NCBI RefSeq assembly: GCF_014202475.1
Contig: NZ_JACHGV010000003.1
Span: forward strand, 590,454 to 654,453
Source: Streptomyces paradoxus
Lineage (GTDB): Bacteria > Actinomycetota > Actinomycetes > Streptomycetales > Streptomycetaceae
DNA length: 64,000 nucleotides
Direction of reading: 5' to 3'
Shown: positions 33,688 through 42,806 of the stretch, piece by piece
How the letters are laid out: each line of letters begins with the position of its first letter
Position numbering within the stretch: the stretch's first letter is position 1
The notes under the pieces: generated by a model
Databases searched by the model: none
What the model saw: the letters and a program-made list of their open reading frames with translations, nothing else
What the model was told of the DNA's origin: nothing
Translations under genes and position numbers: made by a program

Positions 33688-34242
33688 TCACTCCCCGGAG
33701 AGCAGCGCGACCGGGTCGAGGGTCTCGTCGCCCTTCGACCAGTTGCAGGGGCACAGCTCGTCCGTCTGGAGCGCGTCCAGGACCCGGAGGACCTCCTTCG
33801 GGTTACGGCCGACCGAGCCCGCGGTCACCATCGAGAACTGGATCTCGTTGTTCTGGTCCACGATGAACACGGCGCGCTTGGCGAAGCCGTCCTCGCCCTC
33901 GATGCCGAGGTCGCGCATCAGCTCGTGCTTGGAGTCGGCCATCATCGGGAACGGCAGGTCGCGCAGGTCGTCGTGGTCCTTGCGCCAGGCGTGGTGGACG
34001 AACTCGGAGTCACCGGAGAAGCCGAGGACCTGAGCGTCGCGGTCGGCGAACTCCTCGTTCAGCTTGCCGAAGGCGGCGATCTCGGTCGGGCACACGAAGG
34101 TGAAGTCCTTGGGCCACGCGAAGATGACCTTCCACTGACCCTCGTAGGTCTTGTGGTTGATCTGCTGGAACTCCTTGCCCTTCTCCAGCGAGACGCAGGC
34201 GGTCAGGTCGAACTCGGGGAACTTGTCACCGACGGTGAGCAC
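33688..34242 (-). CDS. ahpC: Alkyl hydroperoxide reductase AhpC (peroxiredoxin)
   Basis: 184 aa. Typical 2-Cys peroxiredoxin: peroxidatic Cys51 in FVCPTE, resolving Cys164 in LCPCN. Reduces H2O2 and organic peroxides. GTG at 34242 with AAGGAG upstream gives the normal N-terminus MLTVGDKFPEF; the frame extends 16 codons further but without a site. Transcribed away from oxyR and expected to be under its control. Confidence 0.96.
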   Translation of the reverse strand: MLTVGDKFPEFDLTACVSLEKGKEFQQINHKTYEGQWKVIFAWPKDFTFVCPTEIAAFGKLNEEFADRDAQVLGFSGDSEFVHHAWRKDHDDLRDLPFPMMADSKHELMRDLGIEGEDGFAKRAVFIVDQNNEIQFSMVTAGSVGRNPKEVLRVLDALQTDELCPCNWSKGDETLDPVALLSGE

Positions 34243-34336
34243 ACACTCTCCTTGCAGCGAAGAAACTCCCGGATCGCGGGGGTTTCCCATGGGTTGGACT
34301 GTGTTGATGTTGGCACAGGCTCGATTGATTACGGAA

Positions 34337-34373
34337 ATAGCTACACTCGGTCGAGTTGATCGGAGGTAGTTAT
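34337..34373. promoter_or_regulatory. Possible OxyR operator between ahpC and oxyR
   Basis: An imperfect inverted repeat ATAGCTAC (34337-34344) / GTAGTTAT (34366-34373) in the 133-base divergent region, just upstream of and overlapping the oxyR ribosome-binding site GGAGG (34362-34366). Divergent LysR-type regulators usually bind such sites. Exact contacts unknown. Confidence 0.4.
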
Positions 34374-34375
34374 CA

Positions 34376-35326
34376 GTGACTGTCGGTAATAAGCGCAGGC
34401 AGCCCAGTCTCGCCCAGCTCCGTGCCTTCGCGGCGGTCGCCGAGCACCTTCATTTCCGGGACGCGGCCGCGGCGATCGGCATGAGCCAGCCCGCCCTCTC
34501 GGGCGCCGTGTCGGCCCTGGAGGAAACACTCGGAGTGACGCTCCTCGAGCGTACGACGCGCAAGGTGCTGCTCTCACCGGAGGGCGAGCGGATCGCCGTA
34601 CGGGCCAAGGCGGTTCTGGGGGAGGTGGGCGCGCTCATGGAGGAGGCCGAGGCGGCCCGGGCGCCCTTCACCGGGGTGCTGCGGCTCGGGGTGATCCCGA
34701 CGGTCGCGCCCTATCTGCTGCCGACGGTCCTGCGGCTCGTCCACGAGCGGTACCCGCACCTCGACCTCCAGGTGCACGAGGAGCAGACCGCCACCCTCCT
34801 CGACGGCCTGGCCGGCGGCCGGCTCGACCTCCTGCTGCTCGCCGTGCCCCTGGGCGTACCGGGCGTCACCGAACTGCCGCTGTTCGACGAGGACTTCGTA
34901 CTCGTCACCCCGCTCGACCACTGGCTCGGCGGCCGGGAGGGCATCCCGCGTCAGGCGCTGCGCGAGCTGAACCTGCTCCTGCTGGACGAGGGCCACTGCC
35001 TGCGCGACCAGGCCCTCGACATCTGCCGGGAGGCCGGCCGCGACGACGTGCCGGTCACCACGACCGCCGCCGGGCTGTCCACGCTGGTCCAGCTCGTCGC
35101 GGGCGGGCTCGGCGTCACCCTGCTGCCGCGCACCGCCCTCAAGGTCGAGACCTCCCGCAGCAACCAGCTCCTCACCGGGTACTTCGCCGACCCGGCCCCC
35201 ACCCGCCGGATCGCGCTGGCGATGCGTGCGGGGGCCGCGCGCGGCGGGGAGTACGAGGAGCTGGCGGCCGCCCTGCGCCAGGCGCTGCGGCCGCTGCCCG
35301 TACGGGTCGTCGACCGCGACGCCTGA
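34376..35326 (+). CDS. oxyR: Peroxide-sensing LysR regulator OxyR
   Basis: 316 aa. LysR helix-turn-helix at 12-70 (LRAFAAVAEHLHFRDAAAAIGMSQPALSGAVSALEE), then a periplasmic-binding-like domain. Cys208 and Cys217 are nine residues apart (HCLRDQALDIC), like the redox pair Cys199/Cys208 in E. coli OxyR, so a peroxide-driven disulfide is likely. Divergent from ahpC. GTG at 34376 has GGAGG nine bases upstream. Confidence 0.94.
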   Translation: MTVGNKRRQPSLAQLRAFAAVAEHLHFRDAAAAIGMSQPALSGAVSALEETLGVTLLERTTRKVLLSPEGERIAVRAKAVLGEVGALMEEAEAARAPFTGVLRLGVIPTVAPYLLPTVLRLVHERYPHLDLQVHEEQTATLLDGLAGGRLDLLLLAVPLGVPGVTELPLFDEDFVLVTPLDHWLGGREGIPRQALRELNLLLLDEGHCLRDQALDICREAGRDDVPVTTTAAGLSTLVQLVAGGLGVTLLPRTALKVETSRSNQLLTGYFADPAPTRRIALAMRAGAARGGEYEELAAALRQALRPLPVRVVDRDA

Positions 35327-35342
35327 CGCCCCGTACGAGCAC

Positions 35343-37673
35343 CTACTCGGTCCGCAGTCCGTCCGGCCGCATCAGTTTCAGCAGCGGCGGCAGGCTCAGC
35401 AGCGTCACCACGAGGACGATGCCCGCGCCGATGCCGGTCATCGACAGCACGCTCGGCCAGTCCACCCGGACCGACGTGTTGGTCATCCGCAGCAGGACCG
35501 CGCCCAGGGCCATGCCCACCGTCGCGGCGAGCAGCAGGCCGAGACCGATCGGGATCGCCGTCTGCCACAGCACCGACAGGCCCAGGGTGCGGCGCCTGGT
35601 GCCGAAGGCGACCAGGGACGACAGCAGCTTGCGGCGTTCGCGCAACTGCTCCAGCTGCGAGACCAGCAGGCTCGCCCCGATCAGGGCCAGCACACACGCG
35701 GCTCCGACGGACAGGCCGGTGCGGATGGCGGCGTAGCGGTCGTTGCTCTCGATGCTGTGCCAGGTCATCGGCTGGGACGTCGGGTCGAGCCGCGCGGCCG
35801 TGTTGCGCACGTGGTCGTAGGCGTCCGGCACCGAGGGGTCCACGCTCAGGAAGAGCCGCGTGGAGATGAGCGCTGCGAGCTTCTCGGGCAGCGCGCCGGG
35901 GGTGATCAGGATGCCGCCGCGCATGTACCCGGTGGGGTCCTCGCGGGACTCGGCCTCCCGGATGTCCCGCGGTACCGTCCAGGAGACCGCGCGGTCGCCG
36001 GAGTCGTCCGACGCGGCCCACAGGGTGGTGCCGGGCTTGGCCAGGCGCTCGCTGTCGCTGTCGTACTCCGAGCCCTTCGCCACGAAGATGTCACCGTCGC
36101 GGCAGGAGGGGAACGTGGCCACCTCGCGCAGCGAAGCGCAGTCGGCCACGGTGATCTGGATGATGGACCCCGCCTCGCCGCGCCGGTCGCCCAGATGCAT
36201 GTCCGACAGGACGGTCACCTTGCGCATGCCCTCGGTGTCGCGGTACTTCGCGACGGTGGCCGCGGTGTCGCTGCCGTCCGGCACGTCCACGCTCATCTGG
36301 GCCCGGGAGATGTCGTACTGCGACGCCCTGGTGTAGTTGCCCTCCACTCCGGCGAACAGCATCTGCAGCGCGATCGCCCCGGCCACCGCCACGGCGATGC
36401 CGTTGACCATGCGAGCTGCCACACCGCTGCTCAACTGGAGCCTGCGCACGGCCAGTTGCCAGGCGACCCCGCCCGAGCCGAGCCGGGCGACGACCGTCTC
36501 CACGACCCAGGGCAGCAACGCCGTGACACCGATCAGGAGCAGCATCACGCCGCCGACGACCAGGTACTGGTTGAAGTTCCCGCCGTCGTCGCCCTGCCCG
36601 ATCATCGGGTAGAGCAGCGCCAGTCCGCCCAGCGGCAGCAGCAGCCGCCACCACAGCCTGCGCCGCGTGGGCCTGGCCGTGCGCACCACGCCGAGGGGCT
36701 CGATGACCACGCCCCGCAGGGCGAGGATGGTCACCAGGACCGCGGCCGCCGGCACCGCCAGTGCGACCAGCACGGCCAGCAGGGGGGAGGGGTTCAGGTA
36801 GCTCGGGAACACGCTGACGCGGAACACCTCGACGGACGCCGCCAGTTGCCGGCCGAGCAGGAAGAACACGGTGCCGAGGACGAGTCCGAGCACGGAACCG
36901 GCGAGTGCCTCCCCGGCGGCGATCCGCCGGGTCATCCGGCTGTCGGAGCCGACCAGCCGCAGCGCCGCGAGCCTGCGGTCGCGCCGCTCGCCGCCGAATC
37001 GCACGGCCGCGGCGATGAACACGGCGACCGGCATCAGCAGCACCACGAAGACGACCAGGACCAGCAGGAGCAGCACCGGGTCCCACGGGTCGGACGACCC
37101 CAGGTCCGGGTTGCCGAAGCTGTCGATCCGGGCTCCGCTGGCGGAGCCCTTCAGCCGTTCCGCGAGCCCTGTGCCGCCCGCGAAGTAGGCGAGTTCCTGC
37201 GAGCCGACCAGCCCCTGCTCGCCGATCGTTCCCGTGATCCGGTAGTCCAAGCGCTCCCGCAGCAGCTTGCCGTCGCCGGAGGCGAGCAGCTCCTTCAGCG
37301 CGGGGGAGACGACCATCTCGCCGTCCGCGGGGAACGCCGACACCCCCGGGGGCAGCGGAGCCTTCGGACCTTCGGCCTCCAGCATGCGCCCGCGCACGTC
37401 CTGGTCCCGGAAAATGGTGTCCGAGTCCACGACGATCAGGGTGTTGTCGGCCTTCGGTATCTCCTGCTGGCCGAAGGTGTGGTCGCTGCGTGCCTCCTCG
37501 CGCCGGTCCCGTTCCGCCAGCGCGCCCGGGATGGCGGTGGTGAGCAGCAGCAGCGCCACTCCGAGCCCGACGCCGACGGCCGTGAGCAGCGCCCGGGTCC
37601 ACCCCTCGCGTCCGCCGGCGAGGGCGAACCGGGCCCCCATGCCCAGGTCCCGGCTCCACTGCCTGACGCTCAT
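35343..37673 (-). CDS. FtsX/MacB-like ABC transporter permease
   Basis: 776 aa, with two FtsX core domains. A first helix (about 28-50), a large extracytoplasmic loop (about 55-220), three helices at about 222-345 (first FtsX domain, with VRFGGERRDRRLAALRLVGS), a central run of helices to about 450 and another extracytoplasmic loop. The final FtsX domain is at about 640-770 (LRERRKLLSSLVAFGTRRRTLG). It forms an exporter with the ATPase next door; substrate unknown. The ATG overlaps the ATPase stop (ATGA). Confidence 0.9.
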   Translation of the reverse strand: MSVRQWSRDLGMGARFALAGGREGWTRALLTAVGVGLGVALLLLTTAIPGALAERDRREEARSDHTFGQQEIPKADNTLIVVDSDTIFRDQDVRGRMLEAEGPKAPLPPGVSAFPADGEMVVSPALKELLASGDGKLLRERLDYRITGTIGEQGLVGSQELAYFAGGTGLAERLKGSASGARIDSFGNPDLGSSDPWDPVLLLLVLVVFVVLLMPVAVFIAAAVRFGGERRDRRLAALRLVGSDSRMTRRIAAGEALAGSVLGLVLGTVFFLLGRQLAASVEVFRVSVFPSYLNPSPLLAVLVALAVPAAAVLVTILALRGVVIEPLGVVRTARPTRRRLWWRLLLPLGGLALLYPMIGQGDDGGNFNQYLVVGGVMLLLIGVTALLPWVVETVVARLGSGGVAWQLAVRRLQLSSGVAARMVNGIAVAVAGAIALQMLFAGVEGNYTRASQYDISRAQMSVDVPDGSDTAATVAKYRDTEGMRKVTVLSDMHLGDRRGEAGSIIQITVADCASLREVATFPSCRDGDIFVAKGSEYDSDSERLAKPGTTLWAASDDSGDRAVSWTVPRDIREAESREDPTGYMRGGILITPGALPEKLAALISTRLFLSVDPSVPDAYDHVRNTAARLDPTSQPMTWHSIESNDRYAAIRTGLSVGAACVLALIGASLLVSQLEQLRERRKLLSSLVAFGTRRRTLGLSVLWQTAIPIGLGLLLAATVGMALGAVLLRMTNTSVRVDWPSVLSMTGIGAGIVLVVTLLSLPPLLKLMRPDGLRTE

Positions 37674-38359
37674 ACGACGCGCTCCATGTCACGGGACTTG
37701 CCGTCCCGGACGACGATCTCGCGGTCGGAGTACGCGGCCACCCGTGCCTCGTGGGTGACGAGCACCACGGCCGTGTTGGCCGACCGGGCGGCGTCCGTGA
37801 GCAGCTCCATCACGCGCTCGCCGTTGAACGAGTCGAGCGCGCCGGTCGGCTCGTCGGCGAAGACCACCCGCGGGTTCGTCACCAGCGAGCGGGCGACGGC
37901 GACCCGCTGCCCCTGACCGCCGGAGACCTCGCCCGGCCGCTTCTTGCGGAGGTCGTCGACCTCCAGCCGTTCCATCCACGCCAGCGCGGTCCGCTCGGCC
38001 TCCTTGCGGGAGGAGCCGTTCAGCCGCAGCGGCAGCGCGACGTTCTCCACGCAGGTGAGTTCCGGTACGAGCTGCCCGAACTGGAACACGAACCCGAACT
38101 CCGAGCGCCGCAGCGCACTGCGCTCGGCGTCGCTCATCGCGGTCACCTCGCGCCCGTTGTACGTGATCGAGCCCGAGTCGGGCATGACGATCCCGGCCAG
38201 GCAGTGCAGCAGGGTCGACTTGCCCGACCCGGACGGGCCCATCACGGCGACGACCTCGCCCGGGTGGATGGAGAACCCGGCGCCGTCGAGCGCGGTCGTC
38301 GGCCCGTACACCTTGCGCAGGTCCTGGGCGGTGAGGAGCGAACCAGCGGGAATCGTCAC
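37670..38359 (-). CDS. ABC transporter ATP-binding protein (LolD/MacB type)
   Basis: 229 aa. Walker A GPSGSGKST at 41-49, Q-loop FVFQFGQLVPELT, signature VSGGQGQRVAVARSL, Walker B VVFADEPTGALD, H-loop VTHEARVA. Energises the FtsX-like permease encoded downstream. Its ATG overlaps the PadR stop (ATGA), so the three genes form one operon. Confidence 0.94.
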   Translation of the reverse strand: MTIPAGSLLTAQDLRKVYGPTTALDGAGFSIHPGEVVAVMGPSGSGKSTLLHCLAGIVMPDSGSITYNGREVTAMSDAERSALRRSEFGFVFQFGQLVPELTCVENVALPLRLNGSSRKEAERTALAWMERLEVDDLRKKRPGEVSGGQGQRVAVARSLVTNPRVVFADEPTGALDSFNGERVMELLTDAARSANTAVVLVTHEARVAAYSDREIVVRDGKSRDMERVV

Positions 38360-38880
38360 CGGGTCACCGCCTCACGGAGCTTGTCCAGACGGGCCGCGGC
38401 CAGCTCCAGCCAGCGCAGGTCCGCCTCCAGGTGGAACAGCGCGTGGTCGCAGATGAGCTGGTCGGCCAGATCGCCCTTGCGCTTGCGGTCGGTCAGGATC
38501 CGCATGCTGCGCAGGTGCTCCGAGCGCTGGGTGTCGAGGATGTCACCGGCGTCGCGGTGGGTGAGCAGCGCGAGGACGACCTTCGTGTAGAGGGTCGACT
38601 GGAGGTACGGCTCCGGCTTCTCGGGCGTGGCGAGCCAGCGCGCGACGTCCGTGACCCCGGCCTCGGTGATCGCGTACCGCTTGCGCTCGGGCCCGCCGCC
38701 CGCCTCGATGCCGTCGACCTCGACGAGCCCGTTCTTCAGCAGGCGGGACATCGTCGAGTAGACCTGGCCGTAGTGGAGCGGCCGGTCGTGACCGAACTTC
38801 TCGTCGAAGGCCCGTTTCAGGTCGTAACCGTGACGCGGGCCGGACTCCAGGAGTCCCAGGAGAGTGTGACCGATGGACAT
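38356..38880 (-). CDS. PadR-family transcription regulator
   Basis: 174 aa. PadR winged helix at 5-80 (LLGLLESGPRHGYDLKRAFDEKFGH, GQVYSTMSRLLKNGLVE) followed by a helical C-terminal dimerisation part with Trp and His (ERKRYAITEAGVTDVARWL, LFHLEADLRWLELAAARLD). It probably represses its own operon, and so the transporter, until a small molecule binds. The operator is likely the repeat 20-40 bases upstream. Confidence 0.92.
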   Translation of the reverse strand: MSIGHTLLGLLESGPRHGYDLKRAFDEKFGHDRPLHYGQVYSTMSRLLKNGLVEVDGIEAGGGPERKRYAITEAGVTDVARWLATPEKPEPYLQSTLYTKVVLALLTHRDAGDILDTQRSEHLRSMRILTDRKRKGDLADQLICDHALFHLEADLRWLELAAARLDKLREAVTR

Positions 38881-38900
38881 GGTCAGGACTGTACACGGGG

Positions 38901-38922
38901 TGTATACGCGGCATGTATACGC
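38901..38922. promoter_or_regulatory. Probable PadR operator, two TGTATACGC repeats
   Basis: TGTATACGC at 38901-38909 and 38914-38922, starts 13 bases apart, each with the palindrome GTATAC, 21 bases upstream of the PadR start. A related TGTACAC lies just before them (38890-38896). The repeats would overlap the -10 region of the minus-strand promoter. Confidence 0.6.
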
Positions 38923-39010
38923 CGAGTGTGCAGTTCCTGGCGTGGGGTGCGGCCGTGCAGGTCGGAGTGTGTTGTCACGCTTTCGTAACAGCCGCGGGCG
39001 GTCCGGGTGT

Positions 39011-39271
39011 TCAGGCCGGCGGGGGGCCGGAAGGGGACCCCCCTGGCGGACGCCCCCGGCGGGGCAGCGGCCCGGTCTCCCGCGGCAGCCGCCCCGCCTC
39101 GGCCAGCGCCTTCCGCAGCAGGAACTCGATCTGCGCGTTGGCCGACCGCAGCTCGTCCCCGGCCCACCGCGCGAGCGCCTCGTACACCGCCGGGTCCAGC
39201 CGCAGCAGCACCTGCTTGCGCTGCTGCTGCGGCCGGCGCTGCGGGCCCTGGCCTTCGGGAGGGACCGTCAC
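39011..39271 (-). CDS. Small basic ribbon-helix-helix-like protein
   Basis: 86 aa. Central RKQVLLRLDPAVYEALARWAGDELRSANAQIEFLLRKALAEAG has the beta-strand plus two-helix pattern of Arc/HicB-type DNA-binding proteins. Gly/Pro-rich tails lie on both sides. GTG at 39271 overlaps the stop of the SPFH gene (GTGA), so expression is coupled to it. Target unknown. Confidence 0.75.
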   Translation of the reverse strand: MTVPPEGQGPQRRPQQQRKQVLLRLDPAVYEALARWAGDELRSANAQIEFLLRKALAEAGRLPRETGPLPRRGRPPGGSPSGPPPA

Positions 39272-40203
39272 TGGTAGAGGGACCCGGTGTTGAGGACCGG
39301 CTGCGCGGCCCGGTCGCCGCACAGCACCACCATCAGGTTGGAGACCATCGCCGCCTTCCGTTCGGAGTCCAGCTCCACGATGTCGCGCTCGGTGATCCGG
39401 GCGATCGCAGCCTCCACCATGCCCACCGCGCCGTCCACGATCTGCCGCCGCGCCGCGACCACCGCCCCGGCCTGCTGCCGCTGGAGCATCGCCGAGGCGA
39501 TCTCGGGGGCGTACGCGAGGTGCGTGAAGCGGGACTCGATGATCTGCACGCCGGCCGCCTCCACGCGCGCGTGCAGCTCGACCGCGAGCTTCTCGGTGAT
39601 CTCCTCGGCGTTGCCGCGCAGTGAGAGGCCGTCCTCCTCGTGGGCGTCGTAGGGGTACTCGATGGCGATGTGCCGGACGGCCGCCTCGGTCTGGGTGGAG
39701 ACGAACTCGATGTAGTCGTCGACCTCGAAGGTGGCCTGGGCGGTGTCCTCGACGCGCCACACCACGACCGCGGCGAGTTCGATGGGGTTGCCGTAGGCGT
39801 CGTTGACCTTGAGGACGGCGGTCTCGTGGTTGCGCACACGCGTCGAGATCTTCGTGCGGGAGGTGAAGGGGTTCACCCAGCGCAGGCCGTCCTGCCGGAT
39901 CGTGCCGCGGTAGCGGCCGAAGAGCTGGACGACCCGGGCCTCGCCCGGCGCCACCATGTTCAGCCCGCACATCGCGAGGAACGCCGCGAGCGCGACCAGG
40001 ATGCCGCCGATGATCAGCCCGGCCTTGGCGCCGCTCGAGTCCACCGAGGGGGCGAGCGCGATCAGCCCCGCGCCGGCCAGCAGCCCGAGCAGACCGAGCA
40101 GCAGGGCCAGCCCGCCGCCGATGCTGTGCGCGGTGAACTCCCGCACCCGTGGCGCCGGCATCTCGGGCACGTCTGCGGTGACCTGCGTGTCGTGTGTGGA
40201 CAT
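39268..40203 (-). CDS. SPFH domain (slipin/flotillin-like) membrane protein
   Basis: 311 aa. Two N-terminal membrane helices (about 30-75), then the SPFH domain (about 85-260: [53 protein letters not shown]) and a helical C-terminus with [29 protein letters not shown]. These proteins organise membrane microdomains. Start at ATG 40203 with GGGGGA upstream; the earlier ATG gives a poor N-terminus. Followed by the coupled small protein. Confidence 0.9.
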   Translation of the reverse strand: MSTHDTQVTADVPEMPAPRVREFTAHSIGGGLALLLGLLGLLAGAGLIALAPSVDSSGAKAGLIIGGILVALAAFLAMCGLNMVAPGEARVVQLFGRYRGTIRQDGLRWVNPFTSRTKISTRVRNHETAVLKVNDAYGNPIELAAVVVWRVEDTAQATFEVDDYIEFVSTQTEAAVRHIAIEYPYDAHEEDGLSLRGNAEEITEKLAVELHARVEAAGVQIIESRFTHLAYAPEIASAMLQRQQAGAVVAARRQIVDGAVGMVEAAIARITERDIVELDSERKAAMVSNLMVVLCGDRAAQPVLNTGSLYQ

Positions 40204-40437
40204 GGGTGGTCCCCCGTTCTTCTGTCGAAGCCACTCCTGCATAGCTTCTGTCTAGCTAAGTGATATCACTTTATCGCGTCCTGGCAACCCTTCGCGTGTC
40301 TCGTACGTCGGTTCCGTTGGGATGGGTGCTGATTGTCACGTCCGCAAAGGGCCGGATCGGCAGCCCTATCTCTTATCTCCCGGTGTTAGCTTTCTGAGCT
40401 GACCTGAGCGGCGAACCTGTGTGACGCGTGAGCACAC

Positions 40438-42750
40438 ATGAACGAAGCGGAGCGGATCGGACCCATGGGACGAGCGGAAGAGAGACGCGCCAGACAGCGC
40501 GGTGGGCGCCGGGCGGCACCCAAGCGCCGTTCGTCGGGGGCGGCCGGGAAGAGCGGCATACGCAGGCTCTTCACCTGGAAGAAGATCCTCGGAACCTTCC
40601 TCGGCCTGTGCCTGCTGGGTATGGGCGCCTTCATCGTGCTGTACATGGTGATCGACATCCCCGAGGGGAACGCCGACGCCAAGCGCCAGAGCAACATCTA
40701 CAAGTACAGCGACGGCTCGGTCATGGCCCGCGACGGCAAGGTCAACCGCGAGGTCGTCGACCTGTCCAGGGTCCCCAAGGGCGTGCGGCTCACCTTCGTC
40801 GCGGCGGAGAACAAGACCTTCTACAAGGACGCCGGCGTCGACCTCAAGGGCACCGCCCGCGGCCTGCTCAACACGCTGTCCGGCCGGGGCGCGCAGGGCG
40901 GTTCGACGATCACCCAGCAGTACGTCAAGAACTACTACCTGACGCAGGAACAGACCGTCTCGCGCAAGCTGAAGGAAATGGTCATCTCGCTGAAGCTGGA
41001 CCGGGAGAAGTCCAAGGACTACATCCTCGCCGGCTACATCAACACCAGCTACTACGGCCGCAACGCCTACGGCATCCAGGCCGCCGCCCAGGCCTACTAC
41101 CGCGAGGACGCCGAGGACCTCGACGTCGCGCAGGGCGCCTACCTCGCCGCGCTCCTCCAGGCCCCGAGCCAGTACGACTGGGCCGTCGCCTCGGAGGACG
41201 GTAAGAAGCTGGTGAAGGCGCGCTGGAACTACGTCCTGGACAACATGGTCGACGAGGGCTGGCTGAGCGCGTCCGAGCGGGCCGGCATGAAGTTCCCGGT
41301 GCCGAAGGAGCCCAAGCCCGCCCCCGGCATGGAGGGCCAGAAGGGCTATCTGGTCAACGCGGCCAACGCGGCTCTGGAGAAGCGGCTCGTCGCCGAGGGC
41401 ACCGCCGACAGCGCCAAGGAAGCCGAGGCGCTGGTCAACGCCGGCGGCTGGACCCTCACGCTCAACATCGACAAGAAGAAGCAGGCCGCGCTGGAGAAGT
41501 CCGTCCGGCAGCAGCTGACCAGCAAGCTCGACCCCGACAAGCGCAAGGTCGACGCGGACGTCCAGGCCGGAGCCGCGTCCGTGAACCCCAAGACCGGCGC
41601 GGTGGTCGCGATGTACGGCGGCGAGGACTACTTCAAGCACTACACGAACAACGCCACCCGCTCCGACTACCAGCCGGCCTCCACCTTCAAGCCCGTCATC
41701 CTGGCCGCGGCCCTGGAGGAGCAGGCGAAGACGCAGAGCGGCAAGCCGATCACGGCCGACACGATCTACGACGGCACCAGCAAGCGCCAGGTCGTGGAGG
41801 ACGGCACCAAGGTCGGTTTCGCCCCCGAGAACGAGGACGACCGGAGCTACGGGCCGATCTCCGTCCAGACGGCGATGAACAAGTCCGTCAACTCCGTCTT
41901 CGCGCAGATGGGCGTCGACGTGGGCATGTCCGAGGTGGTGAAGGTCGCCGGCGAACTCGGCATGGACACCGAGAACATGGAGGCCGTCCCCGCGCAGACC
42001 CTGGGCAGCATGGGCGCCAGCCCCCTGCAGATGGCCGGTGTCTACGCGACCCTCGACAACCACGGCAGGAAGGTCACCCCGGCCCTCCTGAAGTCGGCGG
42101 AGCACCTCAACCAGAACGTCACCATGCCCGACCCGGTCGGCGCCCAGGTCATCAGCCGCGAGGCCGCCGACTCGGTCACCTCGGTGCTGACCGGCGTGGT
42201 GGACGACGGAACCGCCCAGGAAGCCGTGGCCAACAACCCCCGCCGCGACGGCCAGCCGGTCGCGGGCAAGACGGGTACCTCCGACAACAACAAGTCGGCC
42301 TGGTTCACCGGCTACACGCCGAACCTGGTCACCTCGGTGGGCCTGTTCGGCGAGGACGCCAAGACCCACGCCCAGGTCCCGATGTACAAGGCGGGCGGCG
42401 AACCCCGGGTCAACGGCGGTGGCTTCCCGGCGCAGATCTGGGCGGCGTACACCTTCGGTGTGACGGGCGACGTCAGCAAGTTCGACCTGGAGACCCAGCA
42501 GGGCGCGGCCGTCCAGCCGACCTGGACGCCGACACCCACGCAGGAGCCGACCAAGGAGCCCACGCAGGAGCCGACGACCGAGGCGCCGTCGTCGTCCCCG
42601 CCGCCGACGACGGAGCAGCCCTCGTCGTCCCCGCCGCCGAGTCCGTCGACGGCACCGCCCACCCTCACCCCGCCCACGTCCCCGCAGACGACACCGCCGG
42701 GCGACGGCCGTGACCCGTTCGACCCGGTCAAGCCGGGCGAAGACGAGTAG
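40438..42750 (+). CDS. Class A penicillin-binding protein (PBP1-type)
   Basis: 770 aa. A basic cytoplasmic N-terminus (about 1-45) and one membrane helix (about 52-72) precede the GT51 glycosyltransferase domain (about 90-265; Glu124 in AAENKTFY; GGSTITQQYVKNYYL). A transpeptidase domain follows (about 355-680) with SxxK at 415-418 (ASTFKP), SVN and KTGTS. The last 90 residues are a Thr/Pro/Ser/Glu-rich tail outside the membrane. It polymerises and cross-links peptidoglycan. Start uncertain: ATG at 40438 (no clear ribosome site) or ATG at 40465. Confidence 0.94.
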   Translation: MNEAERIGPMGRAEERRARQRGGRRAAPKRRSSGAAGKSGIRRLFTWKKILGTFLGLCLLGMGAFIVLYMVIDIPEGNADAKRQSNIYKYSDGSVMARDGKVNREVVDLSRVPKGVRLTFVAAENKTFYKDAGVDLKGTARGLLNTLSGRGAQGGSTITQQYVKNYYLTQEQTVSRKLKEMVISLKLDREKSKDYILAGYINTSYYGRNAYGIQAAAQAYYREDAEDLDVAQGAYLAALLQAPSQYDWAVASEDGKKLVKARWNYVLDNMVDEGWLSASERAGMKFPVPKEPKPAPGMEGQKGYLVNAANAALEKRLVAEGTADSAKEAEALVNAGGWTLTLNIDKKKQAALEKSVRQQLTSKLDPDKRKVDADVQAGAASVNPKTGAVVAMYGGEDYFKHYTNNATRSDYQPASTFKPVILAAALEEQAKTQSGKPITADTIYDGTSKRQVVEDGTKVGFAPENEDDRSYGPISVQTAMNKSVNSVFAQMGVDVGMSEVVKVAGELGMDTENMEAVPAQTLGSMGASPLQMAGVYATLDNHGRKVTPALLKSAEHLNQNVTMPDPVGAQVISREAADSVTSVLTGVVDDGTAQEAVANNPRRDGQPVAGKTGTSDNNKSAWFTGYTPNLVTSVGLFGEDAKTHAQVPMYKAGGEPRVNGGGFPAQIWAAYTFGVTGDVSKFDLETQQGAAVQPTWTPTPTQEPTKEPTQEPTTEAPSSSPPPTTEQPSSSPPPSPSTAPPTLTPPTSPQTTPPGDGRDPFDPVKPGEDE

Positions 42751-42757
42751 GAGACGC

Positions 42758-42791
42758 CGAAGGGCGCCCGGTGAACACCGGGCGCCCTTCG
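42758..42791. terminator. Bidirectional terminator, 16-base stem
   Basis: CGAAGGGCGCCCGGTG / CACCGGGCGCCCTTCG with a two-base AA loop, between the convergent penicillin-binding protein and RsbU-like genes. Confidence 0.85.
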
Positions 42792-42806
42792 CTCGTCCCC
42801 GCGGGC

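Noticed and set aside
39011..39271. The small ribbon-helix-helix-like protein as an antitoxin.
   Set aside because: Its partner is a conserved SPFH protein, not a toxin, and no toxin-like gene is adjacent.
42520..42720. Repetitive CCG/ACG-rich stretch as a regulatory or repeat element.
   Set aside because: It encodes the Thr/Pro/Ser-rich C-terminal tail of the penicillin-binding protein; low complexity follows from the protein.
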